Shown here in pieces: positions 35,993-45,541 of a stretch of 64,000 nt of DNA (position 1 is the first letter of the stretch; each line of letters begins with the position of its first letter). The translations under genes and the position numbers were made by a program. The notes beneath the pieces were generated by a model that saw only the letters and a list, made by a program, of their open reading frames with translations, did no database searches and was not told the DNA's origin. The stretch comes from Arenimonas soli (GTDB lineage Bacteria; Pseudomonadota; Gammaproteobacteria; Xanthomonadales; Xanthomonadaceae), in assembly GCF_014643775.1 (NCBI RefSeq), contig NZ_BMKC01000001.1, positions 62,001 to 126,000 on the forward strand. Direction: 5' to 3'.

Positions 35993-37288
35993 ATGAGCCT
36001 GGATTACCAGAGTGGTTTTGGAAACGAGTTCGCGACCGAGGCGCTGCCCGGTGCGCTGCCGGTGGGGCGCAATTCGCCGCAGAAGGTGGCCTACGGCCTC
36101 TACGCCGAGCAGGTAAGCGGCACGGCCTTCACCGCGCCGCGCGCCAGCAACCGGCGCAGCTGGCTGTACCGCATCCGGCCGGCGGCCATGCACGGGCCGT
36201 TCTCGGAACTGGCCCATGCGGGTTTCCACAATGATTTCGGCCACGGTCCGGTGACGCCGGACCAGCTGCGCTGGAACCCGCTGCCGATGCCGTCGGCGCC
36301 GACCGACTGGCTCGACGGCCTGTTCACCATGGCCGGCAACGGCGGCTCCTGGGCCGGCACCGGCATGGGCGTGCATCTGTACACGGCCAACAAGGACATG
36401 GACGGGCGCTATTTCTACGATGCCGACGGCGAGCTGCTGATCGTTCCCCAACAGGGGCGGCTGCGCATCGCCACCGAGCTGGGCGTGCTGGAGGTCGAGC
36501 CGCAGGAAATCGCGCTGATCCCGCGCGGCCTGCGTTTCAGCATTTCGCTGCCCGACGGCGAGGCCCGGGGCTACGTGTGCGAAAACTTCGGCGCCATGTT
36601 CCGGCTGCCCGACCTGGGCCCGATCGGCAGCAACGGCCTGGCCAACCCGCGTGATTTCCTGGCGCCGGTGGCGGCCTGGGAAGACCGCGAGGGCGACTTC
36701 GAGCTGGTGGCCAAGTTCCAGGGCAGCCTGTGGCGCGCACACATCGGCCACAGCCCGCTGGACGTGGTGGCCTGGCACGGCAACTACGCGCCGAGCAAAT
36801 ACGACCTGCGCCGCTTCAACACCATCGGTTCGATCAGCTACGACCACCCGGACCCGTCGATCTTCCTGGTGCTGCATTCGCCCAGCGACACCGAAGGCAC
36901 CAGCAACATCGACTTCGTGATCTTCCCGCCGCGCTGGCTGGTGGCCCAGGACACCTTCCGGCCGCCCTGGTTCCACCGCAACATCGCCAGCGAGTTCATG
37001 GGCCTGGTGCACGGCGCCTACGACGCCAAGGCCGAAGGTTTCGTGCCCGGTGGTTGTTCGCTGCACAACGCGATGACCGGCCACGGGCCGGACGCGGCGA
37101 CGTTCGAGAAGGCGTCCAGCGCCGACCTGTCCAAGCCCGACGTGATCACCGGCACCATGGCCTTCATGTTCGAATCGCGCAGCGTCATCCGGCCCGCGGC
37201 CCAGGCCCTGGACGCCGGCCACCGCCAACGTGACTACCAGGCCTGCTGGCAGGGCCTGCGCAAGCATTTCTCCCCGGAGGCTCCCTGA
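35993..37288 (+). CDS. hmgA: Homogentisate 1,2-dioxygenase
   Basis: A 431-residue ring-cleaving Fe(II) dioxygenase giving maleylacetoacetate. The N-terminus [19 protein letters not shown] is the family signature. The metal ligands lie in [18 protein letters not shown] (His, Glu), with a further His downstream in MTGHGPD. Complete in length. Starts 12 nt after hppD with GGAG ahead; its stop overlaps the start of a lipoprotein gene by 1 nt. Confidence 0.96.
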   Translation: MSLDYQSGFGNEFATEALPGALPVGRNSPQKVAYGLYAEQVSGTAFTAPRASNRRSWLYRIRPAAMHGPFSELAHAGFHNDFGHGPVTPDQLRWNPLPMPSAPTDWLDGLFTMAGNGGSWAGTGMGVHLYTANKDMDGRYFYDADGELLIVPQQGRLRIATELGVLEVEPQEIALIPRGLRFSISLPDGEARGYVCENFGAMFRLPDLGPIGSNGLANPRDFLAPVAAWEDREGDFELVAKFQGSLWRAHIGHSPLDVVAWHGNYAPSKYDLRRFNTIGSISYDHPDPSIFLVLHSPSDTEGTSNIDFVIFPPRWLVAQDTFRPPWFHRNIASEFMGLVHGAYDAKAEGFVPGGCSLHNAMTGHGPDAATFEKASSADLSKPDVITGTMAFMFESRSVIRPAAQALDAGHRQRDYQACWQGLRKHFSPEAP

Positions 37289-37950
37289 TGCGCCGACTCC
37301 CGCACTGCGCCGTGCTCGCCGCCTGCCTGGCCCTGGCGGGCTGTGGGGGTGGCAAGGAAGATCCCGCGACGGCCACGCCATCCGGCCCGGAGGCGAACCA
37401 GGCCGCGGTGACTGCCGCCGCCCCGGACGCGCCGGCGGCCGGGTCCGCACCGGCACCCGGCCCGGCGGCGCCGCTGGGCGACTACGACCGTGAACAGGTC
37501 AACTTCACCGGCTTCGGTGCGGCCCGGTTCGGGGCCGACGAGGCCGCGGTCCGCCAGGCCTGGCGCGACCGCCTGGTGCCGGAAAGCCTGGCCGGCAGCA
37601 CCCTGTGCTACTACATCGAACAGGACCCGCGTCCCGCCGGTGGCGGCATCGCCTTCATGTTCGAAGGTGCGCAGTTCGTGCGCTACGACGTGTTCGGGAC
37701 CCCGGCGGGCGTGTCGGCCGCGCCGGGTGGCTTCACCGTCGGCGCCCGCGCCGACGACATCCTGGAAGCCTTCGGCAGCCGGGTGGAAGTGCAGCCGCAC
37801 AAATACATCGAAGGCGGCCGCTACCTGGTGCTGTCGCCGGAGTTCGGCGAGCCGGGACGGGTCGTCTTCGAAGTCGACCAGGACGGCCTGGTCACGCAGT
37901 GGCGCGTCGGCGTGCCGCCGCAGGTTTTTTACGTCGAGGGCTGCAGCTGA
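37288..37950 (+). CDS. Lipoprotein of unknown function inside the tyrosine operon
   Basis: A 220-residue protein with signal peptide and lipobox LALAGC (Cys19). A Pro/Ala-rich linker runs to about residue 65, then a globular domain: GFGAARFGADEAAVRQAW, CYYIEQDP, FMFEGAQFVRYDV and VVFEVDQDG. That pattern resembles small exported proteins with two alpha-beta repeats of the kind that pair GxxxGxs with a beta-hairpin, but I cannot name a family. CCGGAGG lies before the ATG, which overlaps the hmgA stop, so it is translated with hmgA. Why a lipoprotein sits inside a cytosolic catabolic operon is unclear. Confidence 0.78.
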   Translation: MRRLPHCAVLAACLALAGCGGGKEDPATATPSGPEANQAAVTAAAPDAPAAGSAPAPGPAAPLGDYDREQVNFTGFGAARFGADEAAVRQAWRDRLVPESLAGSTLCYYIEQDPRPAGGGIAFMFEGAQFVRYDVFGTPAGVSAAPGGFTVGARADDILEAFGSRVEVQPHKYIEGGRYLVLSPEFGEPGRVVFEVDQDGLVTQWRVGVPPQVFYVEGCS

Positions 37951-37983
37951 CGCCGCGGCCCCGCCAACAACAACGGAACTGAC

Positions 37984-38979
37984 ATGAAACTCGGATCACT
38001 CAAGGAAGGCGGCCGCGACGGCACGCTGATCGTTGTCTCCCGCGACCTGGCGCGCGCCGTCAAGGCCACCGGCATCGCGCCGACGATGCAGTGGGCCCTG
38101 GAAGACTGGTCGAACCTGGCGCCGCGCCTGAACGCCGTCTACGAGGCGCTGGAGGCGGGAACGCCGGACACGGTGAACGGCGAGCCGGTCTTCGCCCTGG
38201 ACGTCACCCAGCTGGCCTCGCCGCTGCCGCGCGCCTACGAGTTCGTCGACGGCAGCGCCTACCTGCCGCACGTGGCCCGGGTGCGCAAGGCGCGTGGCGC
38301 CGAGGTGCCGGAAAGTTTCTACACCGACCCGCTGATGTACCAGGCGGTCAGCGCCGGCTTCCTGGGTCCGCGCGACCCGGTGCTGGTGCCCGACGAGGCC
38401 CACGGCATCGACCTTGAGGCCGAGATCGTCGTGGTCACCGACGACGTGCCGCTGGGCGCGTCGCCGGCGGAGGCCGCCGGCCACATCCAGCTGGTCGGCC
38501 TGGTCAACGATGTTTCGCTGCGCAACCTGATCCCGGGCGAGCTGGCCAAGGGCTTCGGTTTCCTGCAGTCCAAGCCGCGTTCGGCCCTGAGCCCGGTGTT
38601 CGTCACGCCCGACGAGCTCGGCGACGCCTGGCGGGGCAACAAGCTGCACCTGCCGCTGCTCACCCACGTCAACGGCAAGTGGTTCGGCGCGCCCGAAGCC
38701 GGCGTGGACATGCAGTTCGACTTCTCCCAGCTGGTCGCGCATGCGGCGAAGACCCGCCCGCTGTCGGCCGGCACCCTCGTCGGCTCCGGCACGGTCGCCA
38801 ACGAGGACACCTCGCTGGGCGCCAGCTGCTTCGCCGAACTGCGCACGGTCGAGGCCCTGCGCGACGGCAAGCCGAGCACGCCGTTCATGGCCTTTGGCGA
38901 CACCGTACGCATCGAGATGATCGACAAGGCCGGCCACAGCATCTTCGGCGCCATCGAGCAGCGCATCCAGAAGGCCTGA
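37984..38979 (+). CDS. fahA: Fumarylacetoacetate hydrolase
   Basis: A 331-residue FAH-family hydrolase. The metal-binding part has GIDLEAEIVVVTDDV and LVNDVSLRNLIPGELAKGFGFLQSKP, then LVGSGTVANEDTSLGASCFAE with the gly-rich substrate loop, and GDTVRIEMIDKAGHSIFGAIEQ at the end. With hppD, hmgA and maiA nearby it should cleave fumarylacetoacetate into fumarate and acetoacetate. The N-terminus contains KLGSLKEGGRDGTLIVVSRD, typical of the bacterial single-chain form. Confidence 0.92.
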   Translation: MKLGSLKEGGRDGTLIVVSRDLARAVKATGIAPTMQWALEDWSNLAPRLNAVYEALEAGTPDTVNGEPVFALDVTQLASPLPRAYEFVDGSAYLPHVARVRKARGAEVPESFYTDPLMYQAVSAGFLGPRDPVLVPDEAHGIDLEAEIVVVTDDVPLGASPAEAAGHIQLVGLVNDVSLRNLIPGELAKGFGFLQSKPRSALSPVFVTPDELGDAWRGNKLHLPLLTHVNGKWFGAPEAGVDMQFDFSQLVAHAAKTRPLSAGTLVGSGTVANEDTSLGASCFAELRTVEALRDGKPSTPFMAFGDTVRIEMIDKAGHSIFGAIEQRIQKA

Positions 38980-39052
38980 GGGCCGGGGTTGCCACAAATC
39001 GCGGGGCCCGGCGTATGCTTGGCCCAGACAGGGCAGGCAAGGGGCAAGCCAG

Positions 39053-39721
<669 letters not shown>

Positions 39722-39727
39722 GCCGGT

Positions 39728-40861
39728 TCAGTAGGCTTGGGTTTCGCTGCCCGGGCCGCCGCCGCCGTACATGTCGCCGTAGGGGTCGTGTTCGCCGGTG
39801 GCGCCCTCGGACAGGCGGATCTTCAGGGCCAGGCCGTCGCGCGAATCGGCCTTGCGCAGGGCTTCCTCGAGTTCGACCTTGCCTTCCTTGTACATCCGGA
39901 ACAGCGACTGGTCGAAGGTCTGCATGCCTTCCTGGAGCGACTTGTCCATCGCGTCCTTGATTTCGTGCACCTCGCCGCGGCGGATGAGGTCGCGGATCAT
40001 CGGGGTGTTGATCAGGATCTCGGCGGCCGGCAGGCGCTTGCCGTCCTTGCCCACCACCAGGCGCTGGCTGATGATCGCCTTGAGGTTGAGCGAGAGGTTC
40101 ATCAGCACGTTCTTGTGGGCCGACTCCGGGAAGAAGTTCAGGATGCGGTCCAGGGTCTGGTCGGCGTTGTTCGAGTGCAGGGTGGCCATGCACAGGTGGC
40201 CGGTTTCGGCGAAGGCGATGGCCGATTCCATGGTGATGGCGTCGAGGATCTCGCCGATCAGGATGACGTCCGGCGCCTCGCGCATGGCGTTCTTGAGCGC
40301 ATTGTGGAAGGCGTGGGTGTCCAGGCCGACTTCGCGCTGGTTCACGATCGATTTCTTGTGCTTGTGCAGGAACTCGATCGGGTCCTCGATGGTGAGGATG
40401 TGGCCGGTGGTGCTGGCGTTGCGGTGGTCGATCATGGCCGCCAGGGTGGTGGACTTGCCCGAGCCGGTCGAACCGACCACCAGCACCAGCCCGCGCTGCT
40501 CCATGACGATGTCCTTCAGGACCGCCGGCAGCTTGAGCTGGTCGATGCCCGGAATCTCGGACTTGATCGCACGGATGACCATGCCCACTTCGCCGCGCTG
40601 CTTGAACACGTTCACGCGGAAGCGGCCGGTGTCCTTCACGGCGATGGCCATGTTGAACTCCAGGTCGCGCTCGAAGGCGGGTACCTGGCCCTCGTCCATC
40701 AGCGAATACGCGATCTTCTTGACCATGCCGGCCGGAAGCCCGGTATTGCCAAGCGGATAGAGTTTGCCTTCGACCTTGATATAGACGGGCGCGCCGGTAG
40801 TCAGGAACATGTCCGACGCGTTCTTTTCCGTCATCAGCTTCAGGAAGTAGCCGATGTCCAT
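39728..40861 (-). CDS. pilU: Type IV pilus retraction ATPase PilU
   Basis: A 377-residue PilT/PilU ATPase. Walker A is GSTGSGKST (130-138); the Asp and His boxes are in HILTIEDPIEFLHKHKKS and the sequence GHLCMATLHSNNADQTLDRI; Walker B reads DVILIGEILDA. The start MDIGYFLKLMTEKNASDMFL and the acidic, Gly-rich C-terminal tail are typical of PilU rather than PilT. PilU works with PilT to retract pili against load. pilT usually lies beside it; none is seen here, and the upstream neighbour is divergent. Confidence 0.92.
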   Translation of the reverse strand: MDIGYFLKLMTEKNASDMFLTTGAPVYIKVEGKLYPLGNTGLPAGMVKKIAYSLMDEGQVPAFERDLEFNMAIAVKDTGRFRVNVFKQRGEVGMVIRAIKSEIPGIDQLKLPAVLKDIVMEQRGLVLVVGSTGSGKSTTLAAMIDHRNASTTGHILTIEDPIEFLHKHKKSIVNQREVGLDTHAFHNALKNAMREAPDVILIGEILDAITMESAIAFAETGHLCMATLHSNNADQTLDRILNFFPESAHKNVLMNLSLNLKAIISQRLVVGKDGKRLPAAEILINTPMIRDLIRRGEVHEIKDAMDKSLQEGMQTFDQSLFRMYKEGKVELEEALRKADSRDGLALKIRLSEGATGEHDPYGDMYGGGGPGSETQAY

Positions 40862-40954
40862 GTCAGTATCCTTGCATCCCCTGGTTCGGTCCCGGTGGGT
40901 GGCCCGGCGTGGCTACAATGGCTTCGCCGAAACGCTCACCTGCGAGTTCGCCTT

Positions 40955-41329
40955 ATGACACTAATGCCGTTAAAAATCCATCGTGCACTGCCAATCCTGC
41001 TGGCCGTTTCGCTGTTTTGCGCGAACAACGCGGCCGCCGACGAGATCGACGCGGCGCTGGCCGCGGCCGAGCGCGCGGTGATCGCCGCCGAGTCCGCCCA
41101 GCCGCGCGGCGACGCCGCCCAGGCGCTGGAACAGGCGCGTGGCCAGTGGTTGGCGGCCCGCGAGGCCCGGCGCAAGACCGACAAGCTGCGGCTGGCCGAA
41201 GCCGCCGCCGCCAATGCCGACCTGGCCCATGCCAAGGCGCGGCTGGACACGGCCCGCCAGGCGGTCGAAAGCGCCGCCGCGCGCAATGCCGACCTGCGCC
41301 GTCGCCTGCTCATGAACGGGGGAGGCTGA
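40955..41329 (+). CDS. DUF4398-like exported protein
   Basis: A 124-residue protein with a signal peptide (RALPILLAVSLFCANNAAA) and a mature part that is almost wholly helical and Ala/Arg-rich: IDAALAAAERAVIAAESAQPRG, LRLAEAAAANADLAHAKARL. The helical hairpin pattern and the place directly before an OmpA-domain protein are those of DUF4398 proteins. A second in-frame ATG at 40964 could be the true start. It lies 2 nt before the OmpA-type gene. Confidence 0.75.
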   Translation: MTLMPLKIHRALPILLAVSLFCANNAAADEIDAALAAAERAVIAAESAQPRGDAAQALEQARGQWLAAREARRKTDKLRLAEAAAANADLAHAKARLDTARQAVESAAARNADLRRRLLMNGGG

Positions 41330-41331
41330 CC

Positions 41332-42282
41332 ATGTCCGTCCGACTGCTGACCCTGCTGCTGGCCGCCGGCCTTGCCCTGTCCGGTCCGGCCACCGCCGCC
41401 AGCGACCACGAAGAGGCCGTGGCGCGCCTGGCCGCCGAACTGCAGGCCCTGGAAGCCGACCCGTCCCTGGGCGGCCTGGCCCGGCTTGAGCGCCTGCAGG
41501 CGCGCCAGGCCATCGCCGATGCCCGCGATGCCCGCCGCCGCGACCGCGAGCACAAGCTCGGCCTGGCCGGCGTGCGCCTGGAAACCGCCCGCCTGGCCGC
41601 CGAAGCCGAGCTGCTGGTCGGCCAGGCCGAACAGCTCGACCGCGAGCGCGACCAGATCATGCTCGAGGCCAGCCGCCGCGAGGCCGAACGGGCCCGCCGT
41701 GAATCCGAGCGCCTGCGCCTGCAGGCCCTGGCCCGGGAAGAAGCCATCGAGCGCGAGCTCGAGCAGGCCGAAACCATGCGCCTGGCCGAACTGGAGGCCG
41801 CCGAGGCCGAAACCGCCCAGGCCCGCAAGCTGGCCGCCGCCCGGGCCCGCGAGGCGGAGCTGGCCCGCCAGGAAGCCGAGCTGGCGGCCGCCATCGCCGC
41901 CGATGACATCACCGACGCCAGCCCGCCGCCGCTGAGCCGGGAGGGCGGCCGCGAGGTCTATACCCTCGGCGGCGACGCCTTCGGCAGCGGCAGCGCCAGC
42001 CTCACCGCACCGGCCCAGGCCAGCCTCAGGGCCCTGGCGGGCCTGCTTGGCGGCGGCGGCAGCGTGCGCATCGAAGGCCATACCGACAGCCAGGGCGGGC
42101 AGGCCGCCAACCAGGCCCTGTCCCAGCGCCGGGCCGAGGCGGTGATGCGGGTCCTGGTCGAAGCCGGCGTCGACAGCGGTCGCCTGCAGGCCGTTGGCAA
42201 GGGCGAATCCAGCCCGGTGGCCGACAACGGCAGCGCGGCCGGCCGGTCCCGCAACCGGCGCGTCGAGATAATCATCAACTGA
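41332..42282 (+). CDS. OmpA-domain envelope protein with long coiled coil
   Basis: A 316-residue exported protein. After the signal peptide (LLTLLLAAGLALSGPATA) comes a charged helical region of about 170 residues rich in Ala, Arg and Glu, then an OmpA C-terminal domain: GSASLTAPAQASLRALAGLL, VRIEGHTDSQGGQAANQALSQRRAEAV and GRSRNRRVEIIIN. The Asp in HTD and the Arg in SQRRAEAV bind peptidoglycan in this family. It probably tethers the envelope to the cell wall and works with the DUF4398-like protein encoded just upstream. Confidence 0.88.
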   Translation: MSVRLLTLLLAAGLALSGPATAASDHEEAVARLAAELQALEADPSLGGLARLERLQARQAIADARDARRRDREHKLGLAGVRLETARLAAEAELLVGQAEQLDRERDQIMLEASRREAERARRESERLRLQALAREEAIERELEQAETMRLAELEAAEAETAQARKLAAARAREAELARQEAELAAAIAADDITDASPPPLSREGGREVYTLGGDAFGSGSASLTAPAQASLRALAGLLGGGGSVRIEGHTDSQGGQAANQALSQRRAEAVMRVLVEAGVDSGRLQAVGKGESSPVADNGSAAGRSRNRRVEIIIN

Positions 42283-42528
42283 TTTAAAAACAAAGGCTTA
42301 CGAAAGTGGTTGCGACCCCCGGGGAGGGGGAGTAGGTTCAAATTCCCGGGGGCCCGATGCCTCCGGGACCACGAGCCAGGCCGATGAAAGCAGACCACGC
42401 CACCGCCGACCGTGCCGCCTTCCTTCCGGATGTGCGCGCGTCGCGTGGAGGCGCCGCCCGCGAAAGCGACCTGACCCCTGTCTCGATCCGCAACGCCCCG
42501 GTCTACCCAGCCGGGGCGTTCGCGTTTT
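42283..42528 (+). ncRNA. Gene-poor interval with terminator; possible small RNA
   Basis: No convincing protein gene lies here. A GC hairpin CCCCCGGG/CCCGGGGG spans about 42328-42361, and the interval ends in an intrinsic terminator at 42492-42528, just before the ribosome site of the next gene. The terminator is over 200 nt past the OmpA-type stop, so it may end a separate short transcript. A tRNA-like run GGTTCAAATTCC is present, but no cloverleaf forms around it. Confidence 0.25.
42492..42528 (+). terminator. Intrinsic terminator upstream of the YdcH-like gene
   Basis: Stem AACGCCCCGG/CCGGGGCGTT, nine-base loop, then CGCGTTTT. It terminates transcription coming from the OmpA-type gene or from a short RNA in the interval, so the YdcH-like gene may depend on read-through or on a promoter overlapping the stem. 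Confidence 0.75.
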
Positions 42529-42546
42529 ATGGAGGAGGTCATTCCG

Positions 42547-42765
42547 ATGTTTGAAGGGCAACCGCAACAGGAACTCGAAGCGCTGATGAAGAGCGACCCG
42601 GAATTCCGGCAGCTCTACCACCATCACCGGGAACTCGACAAAAAGGTCCTGGACGCCGAACTGGGCGTCCTGCCGCTGGACGACACCACGCTGGGGCGCA
42701 TGAAGAAAGAAAAGCTCAACGCCAAGGACCGGCTGACCCGAATGTTCGACCAACACCGACACTGA
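42547..42765 (+). CDS. YdcH/DUF465-like small protein
   Basis: A 72-residue charged helical protein: DPEFRQLYHHHRELDKKVLDAE followed by LGRMKKEKLNAKDRLTRMFDQH. The pattern of a helical hairpin with a late KxEKLxxKDRL stretch is that of the DUF465/YdcH family, whose role is not established. I chose ATG 42547 because GGAGGAGGT lies 7 nt upstream; an ATG at 42529 would place that motif inside the gene. The intrinsic terminator upstream makes its expression signal unclear. Confidence 0.85.
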   Translation: MFEGQPQQELEALMKSDPEFRQLYHHHRELDKKVLDAELGVLPLDDTTLGRMKKEKLNAKDRLTRMFDQHRH

Positions 42766-42869
42766 GTCACCGCTGCGGCGGCGGCCCACCTCGTCGGGTC
42801 GCCGTCGCAGCCCCTGGGCCGGGCCACCCTGTGCTGGCCGGCTCCGGGCGGGTGATGGGCCCGGGCTGC

Positions 42870-42875
42870 TAGAAT
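42870..42875 (+). promoter_or_regulatory. Candidate -10 element of cbs
   Basis: TAGAAT in the context GCTAGAATCCCCG, the same 13-mer as before tRNA-Thr. Initiation would give a leader of roughly 30 nt. No -35 with good spacing is seen. Confidence 0.35.
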
Positions 42876-42912
42876 CCCCGCCCTGCGATCCTGCCCGATT
42901 CCCCCCATTCCC

Positions 42913-44283
42913 ATGACGGTTCAGTCCAGCGTCCTCCAGTTGGTAGGCAATACCCCGATAGTCAAGGCCAGCCATCTTGATACCGGCCCCTGCGAGCTGT
43001 TCCTGAAGCTCGAGTGCATGAACCCGGGGGGCTCGATCAAGGACCGCATCGGCCTGAAGATGATCGAGGCGGCCGAAGCCCGCGGCGACCTGAAGCCGGG
43101 CGCGCTGATCGTCGAGGGCACCGCCGGCAACACCGGCATCGGCCTGGCCCTGGTGGCCCAGCAGAAGGGCTACCGGCTGCTGCTGGTCGTGCCCGACAAG
43201 ATGAGCCGCGAGAAGATCTTCAACCTGCGGGCCATGGGCGCCGAGGTCGTGCTGACCCGCTCGGACGTGGCCAAGGGCCATCCCGACTACTACCAGGACA
43301 TGGCCGCCCGCATCGCCAGCGAAACCCCGGGCGCCTATTTCATCAACCAGTTCGGCAACCCGGACAACCCGGCGGCCCACGAAGAGGGCACCGGCCCGGA
43401 GATCTGGGCGCAGATGGACGGCGACATGGACGCCATCGTCTTCGGCTGCGGCAGTTCGGGCACCATGACCGGCCTGTCGCGCTACTTCGCCAAGGTGGCG
43501 CCGCACGTCGAGCTGGTGCTGGCCGATCCGGTCGGGTCCATCCTCACCCAGTACATCAACGAGGGCGTGCTGAGCACCAAGTCCGGCAGCTGGCTGGTCG
43601 AGGGCATCGGCGAGGACTTCCTGCCCGACATCTCCGACTTCTCGCGCGTCAAGAAGGCCTACGCCATCTCGGACAAGGAAAGTTTCCTGGCCGGGCGCGA
43701 ACTGCTGGTCAAGGAAGGCGTGCTGGGCGGTAGCTCCAGCGGCACCCTGCTGGCCGCCGCGCTGAAGTACTGCAAGGAACAGACCGAACCCAAAAAGGTG
43801 GTCGTGTTCGTCTGCGACACCGGCAACAAGTACCTGTCGAAGATGTACAACGACTACTGGATGCTCGACAACGGCTTCCTGGAACGTGAACACCACGGCG
43901 ACCTGCGCGACCTGATCCTGCGCCCCTATGCCCACCGCGACACCGTGGTGGTGGGGCCGGACGATACGCTGCACGTGGCCTACCAGCGCATGAAGATGTA
44001 CGACGTGTCCCAGCTTCCGGTCATGGACGGGGACGCGATCGTCGGCATCGTCGACGAATCGGACGTGCTGATGCACGTGTACGGCAAGGAAGAACGTTTC
44101 AAGGACAGCGTCGCCAGCGCCATGGTCACCCAGCTGACGCTGCTGCAGGTCACCGAACCGATGGAATCGCTGCTGCCGGTGTTCGACCGCGGCCAGGTGG
44201 CGATCGTCGTGGACGGCAAGAAGTTCCTGGGCCTGATCACGCGCATCGACCTGCTCAACTACCTGCGCCGGCGCGTTCCGTGA
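42913..44283 (+). CDS. cbs: Cystathionine beta-synthase
   Basis: A 456-residue PLP enzyme. Lys43 in PGGSIKDRIG forms the Schiff base; EGTAGNTGIGLA and GCGSSGTMTGLSRYF bind substrate and phosphate. From about residue 330 two CBS motifs follow (DTLHVAYQRMKMYDVSQLPVM; VAIVVDGKKFLGLITRIDLL), giving the regulated form. It condenses homocysteine with serine in reverse transsulfuration. With the gamma-lyase downstream it supplies cysteine from methionine. No Shine-Dalgarno is visible before the ATG. Confidence 0.93.
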   Translation: MTVQSSVLQLVGNTPIVKASHLDTGPCELFLKLECMNPGGSIKDRIGLKMIEAAEARGDLKPGALIVEGTAGNTGIGLALVAQQKGYRLLLVVPDKMSREKIFNLRAMGAEVVLTRSDVAKGHPDYYQDMAARIASETPGAYFINQFGNPDNPAAHEEGTGPEIWAQMDGDMDAIVFGCGSSGTMTGLSRYFAKVAPHVELVLADPVGSILTQYINEGVLSTKSGSWLVEGIGEDFLPDISDFSRVKKAYAISDKESFLAGRELLVKEGVLGGSSSGTLLAAALKYCKEQTEPKKVVVFVCDTGNKYLSKMYNDYWMLDNGFLEREHHGDLRDLILRPYAHRDTVVVGPDDTLHVAYQRMKMYDVSQLPVMDGDAIVGIVDESDVLMHVYGKEERFKDSVASAMVTQLTLLQVTEPMESLLPVFDRGQVAIVVDGKKFLGLITRIDLLNYLRRRVP

Positions 44284-44386
44284 CGGCGCGCCGGCGCGGC
44301 TGCGAATAATTCGCCGCCCGCCGCGCCCGCGCCTTCCCCGATAATCCACAGTCCGAGGCCGGTAAGCCGGCCCAGAGGCAAGAAGA

Positions 44387-45541
44387 ATGAGCAAGACCCA
44401 CGGCATCGGTACCCGAGCCATCCACGCCGGCCAGTCACCCGACCCCAGCACCGGGGCGGTGATGACGCCTATTTACGCCACCTCGACCTACGTGCAGGCC
44501 AGCCCCGGCCAGCACCAGGGCTTCGAGTATTCGCGCAGCCACAACCCGACCCGCTTCGCCTACGAGCGCTGCGTCGCCGAGCTCGAGGGCGGCAGCCGCG
44601 GTTACGCCTTCGCCTCGGGCCTGGCGGCCACGTCCACCGTGCTCGAGATGCTCGACAGCGGCGACCACGTGGTCTGCATGGACGACGTCTACGGCGGCAC
44701 CTACCGCCTGTTCGAGCGCGTGCGCCGGCGCAGCGCCGGCCTGGACTTCAGTTTCGTCGACCTCAACGACATGGCCGCGGTGGAAGCGGCGGTCACCCCG
44801 AAGACGAAGCTGATCTGGTGCGAGACGCCGACCAACCCGATGCTCAAGCTGGTGGACATCCCGCGCCTGGCCGAGTTCGCGCGCAAGCGGGGCCTGTGGC
44901 TGGCGGTGGACAACACCTTCAGCTCGCCGGTGCTGCAGCGGCCGCTGGAGCTGGGCGCGCACCTGGTCATGCATTCGGCCACCAAGTACCTCAACGGCCA
45001 CTCCGACATGGTCGGCGGCATGGTGGTGGTCGGCGACGACGCCGGCCTGGCCGAGCAGATGACCTTCCTGCAAAACTCGGTCGGCGGCATCCAGGGCCCG
45101 TTCGACAGCTTCCTGGCCCTGCGCGGCCTCAAGACCCTGCACCTGCGCATGAAGGCGCACTGCGCCAATGCCCTGGAGCTGGCGTCGTGGCTTGAAACCC
45201 ACCCGGCCATCGACAAGGTGATCTACCCGGGCCTGGCCTCGCACCCGCAGCACGACCTGGCCAGGCGCCAGATGCATGGCTTCGGCGGCATGATCTCGAT
45301 CTACGTCAAGGGCGGCGGCGACGCCGCGCGCCGGTTCATGGAGCGCTGCAAGCTGTTCGCCCTGGCCGAGTCGCTGGGCGGCGTCGAAAGCCTGGTCAAC
45401 CACCCGGCAATCATGACCCACGCCTCGGTGCCGGCCGACCGCCGCGCGGCGCTGGGCATCACCGACAACCTGGTGCGGCTGAGCGTGGGGGTGGAGGACG
45501 TGCAGGACCTGCGGGCGGAGCTGGACGAGGCGCTGGCCTGA
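44387..45541 (+). CDS. metB: Cystathionine gamma-synthase/gamma-lyase
   Basis: A 384-residue Cys/Met-metabolism PLP enzyme. Lys200 in MHSATKYLNGHSD binds PLP; SRSHNPTRFAYERCVAELEGG, DDVYGGTYRLFERV and ESLGGVESLVNHPAIMTHASVP are family signatures. Synthase and lyase forms cannot be told apart by eye; pairing with cbs favours the lyase role, though the gene is called metB in Xanthomonas. There, metB marks one edge of the LPS cluster. Its stop overlaps the wzm start. Confidence 0.93.
   Translation: MSKTHGIGTRAIHAGQSPDPSTGAVMTPIYATSTYVQASPGQHQGFEYSRSHNPTRFAYERCVAELEGGSRGYAFASGLAATSTVLEMLDSGDHVVCMDDVYGGTYRLFERVRRRSAGLDFSFVDLNDMAAVEAAVTPKTKLIWCETPTNPMLKLVDIPRLAEFARKRGLWLAVDNTFSSPVLQRPLELGAHLVMHSATKYLNGHSDMVGGMVVVGDDAGLAEQMTFLQNSVGGIQGPFDSFLALRGLKTLHLRMKAHCANALELASWLETHPAIDKVIYPGLASHPQHDLARRQMHGFGGMISIYVKGGGDAARRFMERCKLFALAESLGGVESLVNHPAIMTHASVPADRRAALGITDNLVRLSVGVEDVQDLRAELDEALA

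Noticed and set aside
42328-42362. A tRNA-like T-loop (GGTTCAAATTCC)
   Set aside because: The flanking bases do not form a T stem, and no anticodon arm or acceptor stem can be built around it.
42357-42554. A 65-codon frame across the interval before the YdcH-like gene
   Set aside because: It runs through the terminator stem and the ribosome-binding site of the next gene and has no ribosome site or recognisable domain.
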